In this document: piece by piece, positions 62,451 through 64,000 of the stretch
How the letters are laid out: every line of letters begins with the position of its first letter
How positions within the stretch are numbered: position 1 is the first letter of the stretch
Assembly (NCBI RefSeq): GCF_014851865.1
Contig: NZ_JACVAM010000005.1
Location: forward strand, 62,001-126,000
Source: Pseudomonas sp. PDM16
Lineage (GTDB): Bacteria > Pseudomonadota > Gammaproteobacteria > Pseudomonadales > Pseudomonadaceae
Direction: 5' to 3'
Length of the DNA stretch: 64,000 nt
The notes under the pieces: generated by a model
Database searches by the model: none
What the model saw: only the letters and a program-made list of their open reading frames with translations
What the model was told of the DNA's origin: nothing
Made by a program: the position numbers and the translations under genes

Positions 62451-63091
62451 ACCGGCCTGGCGAGCAATGCGAGCGCCGAGGCGGCAATACCGAACTGGCC
62501 CAGCCAGTAGCTGAGAATGATGGCGTAGCGCGCACCTTCGAATGGCGCAACGAAACGGTTGATGCCGATAAGACTGTCCGACAGCACGAACAGTGCAGCA
62601 CCGCCAGCCGCCAGCCAGGCGGAGGAGGCTGCCACCACACCGATCCGGGCCAATGCGCGCCACAGCATGGCGCCAATGGCCAGACTGTATAGCGCTACCG
62701 GCAGCACCAGCGTCCCGAGGCCGCTGCTGGCCAGCACGAAGAACATGCCGCCGCCCACCAGCGCCGCGATCAGCAGGTCGAGCGCGGCCAGGCGGCGGGT
62801 ATCGCCCAGATACGCCACCAGATAGGCCAGGTGAGCCAGCAGGAAGGCACCCAGGCCGAACACGAACAGATCCGCCGGCCACTCCAGCAACATGTCACCC
62901 AGTAGCGACAGGCCTAGCCCGATGGCGATCCAGCGTCGGTAGGCGCCGGCGGGTGCCTCGCGTAACCAGATCAGCAGGCAGATTACCGGTATCGGCTTGC
63001 TCAGCAGGCGCAGCCAGGGCAGTTCGAGTTGGTGGCCGAGAAGGAACAGCGTGGCGCCCGCGAGGGCGACGATCAGGAGCAGTGAGCGCAT
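62402..63091 (-). CDS. Lysoplasmalogenase (YhhN/TMEM86 family)
   Basis: A 229-residue protein with about eight TM segments. YhhN-family features include PIPVICLLIWLREAP, GLGLSLLGDMLLEWP, FVFGLGAFLLAHLAYLVAY and ALFVLSDSLIG. Members hydrolyse the vinyl-ether bond of lysoplasmalogens in animals; the bacterial substrate is less clear. Its end overlaps the diguanylate cyclase gene by 49 bp, tail to tail. Confidence 0.9.
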   Translation of the reverse strand: MRSLLLIVALAGATLFLLGHQLELPWLRLLSKPIPVICLLIWLREAPAGAYRRWIAIGLGLSLLGDMLLEWPADLFVFGLGAFLLAHLAYLVAYLGDTRRLAALDLLIAALVGGGMFFVLASSGLGTLVLPVALYSLAIGAMLWRALARIGVVAASSAWLAAGGAALFVLSDSLIGINRFVAPFEGARYAIILSYWLGQFGIAASALALLARPVQLDGASSAAPSISRR

Positions 63092-63180
63092 GGTGGGTTT
63101 CTCTTGTTGTTTGCGCCCATTATTGCCATTGCGCTGGCCGAGGCCAGTACAACGTATGCCAGCCCTGGTGGCTTATCGCG

Positions 63181-63465
63181 TCAGTGGCTGATGCCGAAGG
63201 TGCTGAACGGCAACAGTAGACAGGTCGCCAACCTGGGGTAGCGGGCGCCGAAGATGGCGCCGAGCAGCGCACCAGCCAATGCCCAGAGGGCGAACTGGCT
63301 CAGCGAGGATAGCGCTGGCTCGAAGGCCAGGCGCCCCAGGCCAGCTATCCAGAACGAAGCCAGGGCGCCGATCACGGCCCCGGCCGCGCGGTCCCGCCTG
63401 CGAATGGGCGAATGCCACCAGGTAGAGAATTGCTGGCGCTTATGGCTGAAGAACCGGCGCAACAA
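63181..63465 (-). CDS. Small two-TM membrane protein, unknown
   Basis: A 94-residue protein with a basic N-terminus (RRFFSHKRQQ, then RRRDRAAG) and two or three hydrophobic segments (about 29-47, 52-72, 78-92). The only available starts are rare codons; TTG 63465 lies 3 bp after the stop of the inhibitor gene and suggests coupling. Family not recognised. Confidence 0.65.
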   Translation of the reverse strand: MLRRFFSHKRQQFSTWWHSPIRRRDRAAGAVIGALASFWIAGLGRLAFEPALSSLSQFALWALAGALLGAIFGARYPRLATCLLLPFSTFGISH

Positions 63466-63468
63466 AGA

Positions 63469-63870
63469 TCAACGAACCTCGATCTGACAGTCGACGGTCT
63501 TGGCGGGCGCTACGTCCACTTCCCATGGCTGCTGATACTGCATCTGCAAACGACCCTGGCCGGGTTGATAGGCCTGGTAACGCCAGGTGGACTGCCCGCC
63601 GGCCCCGACCAGCCCGGCATCTTCCGGCGTCACATAAACCTCTGGCCCCAGGCTGCGCAGCACGCCAGGTGCGGCGTCGGTCACTATCCAGCGGAAGCCC
63701 GTAGTGGGATTGCTTGGCAGGGTGATGTTCAGGGTCTGGCCGCTATTCAGCTCCATCGGGCATTTGCCCAGCTGCTTCTCCTCCACGCTCACACTGGACC
63801 TCGGCTGCGAGGTGCAGGCGGTGAGCAGGGCGAGGCTGCAGGGTAGCAGCAGGCGGTAGGTACGATTCAT
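63469..63870 (-). CDS. Chagasin-like (I42) cysteine-protease inhibitor lipoprotein
   Basis: A 133-residue lipoprotein (lipobox ALLTAC, Cys about 19). The mature domain has the chagasin signatures: the NPTTGFRW loop (about residues 54-61), the GGQSTWRYQA loop, and the C-terminal QQPWE. Chagasin-like proteins block papain-type cysteine proteases with three loops. AGGAGTCCGCC before ATG 63870 sets the start. The two-TM gene follows almost directly. Confidence 0.9.
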   Translation of the reverse strand: MNRTYRLLLPCSLALLTACTSQPRSSVSVEEKQLGKCPMELNSGQTLNITLPSNPTTGFRWIVTDAAPGVLRSLGPEVYVTPEDAGLVGAGGQSTWRYQAYQPGQGRLQMQYQQPWEVDVAPAKTVDCQIEVR

Positions 63871-63968
63871 GGCGGACTCCTGTCGAGCGGAAACCTGCAC
63901 AGCATAGCGTCTGCGCTGCCCAGCGGGCGAGGCAAGACCGTGTGGGGTTGGTCTCGCTGTTGCCGGGC

Positions 63969-64000
63969 TCAAGCGAACAGTACCTTCGCCACATCCGAGT
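63969..64000 (-). CDS. C-terminal end of a gene cut by the window edge
   Basis: On the minus strand the last ten codons of a frame read SDVAKVLFA then TGA. Only this tail is in the window, so the product cannot be identified and the call is tentative. Confidence 0.35.
   Translation of the reverse strand, partial: SDVAKVLFA

Overview
The window is 64 kb of chromosome from a Pseudomonas species, probably close to the P. aeruginosa/P. mendocina side of the genus. The base composition is high-GC with strong G/C third-position bias. Gene order matches what I recall of Pseudomonas: nrdB-nrdA next to a divergent response regulator/sensor kinase pair, ppyR-nnrS, cmoA-cmoB, and a catalase/Ku/LigD stress cluster. 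REP elements with a REP-associated transposase are also typical. I see no rRNA, tRNA, CRISPR array, prophage or complete insertion sequence. Gene calls rest on recognising protein families and motifs by eye.

Layout. 0-7.2 kb: the start of a zinc alcohol dehydrogenase gene, cut by the window edge, then a stress/DNA-repair cluster on the plus strand: large catalase KatE, a 42-residue Cys-rich protein, Ku, the three-domain ligase LigD, and a short-chain dehydrogenase. 7.4-10.7 kb: a minus-strand group with an RlmN-like radical SAM enzyme overlapping a leucine-rich-repeat protein kinase, followed by a membrane-anchored EEP-fold phosphoesterase. 10.8-16.3 kb: two lipoproteins, a cupin, a D-aminoacylase-type amidohydrolase with a divergent AraC regulator, and small unknowns. 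16.3-24.9 kb: a YebC paralogue with a coupled small ORF, an SDR/LysR divergent pair, an exported methyltransferase-like protein, a DUF1176 protein, a parvulin, an FtsH paralogue and an acetyltransferase. 25-31.8 kb: ppyR-nnrS, a CAP-domain exported protein, MdaB, an antibiotic-biosynthesis-type monooxygenase and a soluble chemoreceptor with a CZB domain. 31.8-40.5 kb: a MetQ-like binding protein, a MerR/DUF2938 pair, RlhA, a run of small lipoproteins and membrane proteins, and CsbD.

40.5-43.1 kb is the accessory spot. It holds a REP-associated tyrosine transposase flanked by REP repeats, a further repeated hairpin element, and an AT-rich coiled-coil/two-TM gene broken by a single in-frame TAA. 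43.1-50.7 kb: class Ia ribonucleotide reductase (nrdB, nrdA with two ATP-cones). Its upstream region has three NrdR-like boxes and a perfect DnaA box, and is shared with the divergent two-component system. 50.6-64 kb: a divergent pseudouridine synthase relative, a PQQ-type sugar dehydrogenase, an LTA-synthase-type sulfatase, a CvfB-like S1 protein, a hydrolase/thioesterase pair, a GlxA-type regulator, cmoA-cmoB, a CHASE3-like/GAF/GGDEF diguanylate cyclase, a lysoplasmalogenase and a chagasin-type inhibitor.

Most of the window is housekeeping or ordinary accessory metabolism. The places that most merit a second look are the interrupted AT-rich gene, the REP/RAYT cluster, the RlmN-like/LRR-kinase operon, the nrdA control region, the pseudouridine synthase without its catalytic Asp, and the FtsH paralogue.
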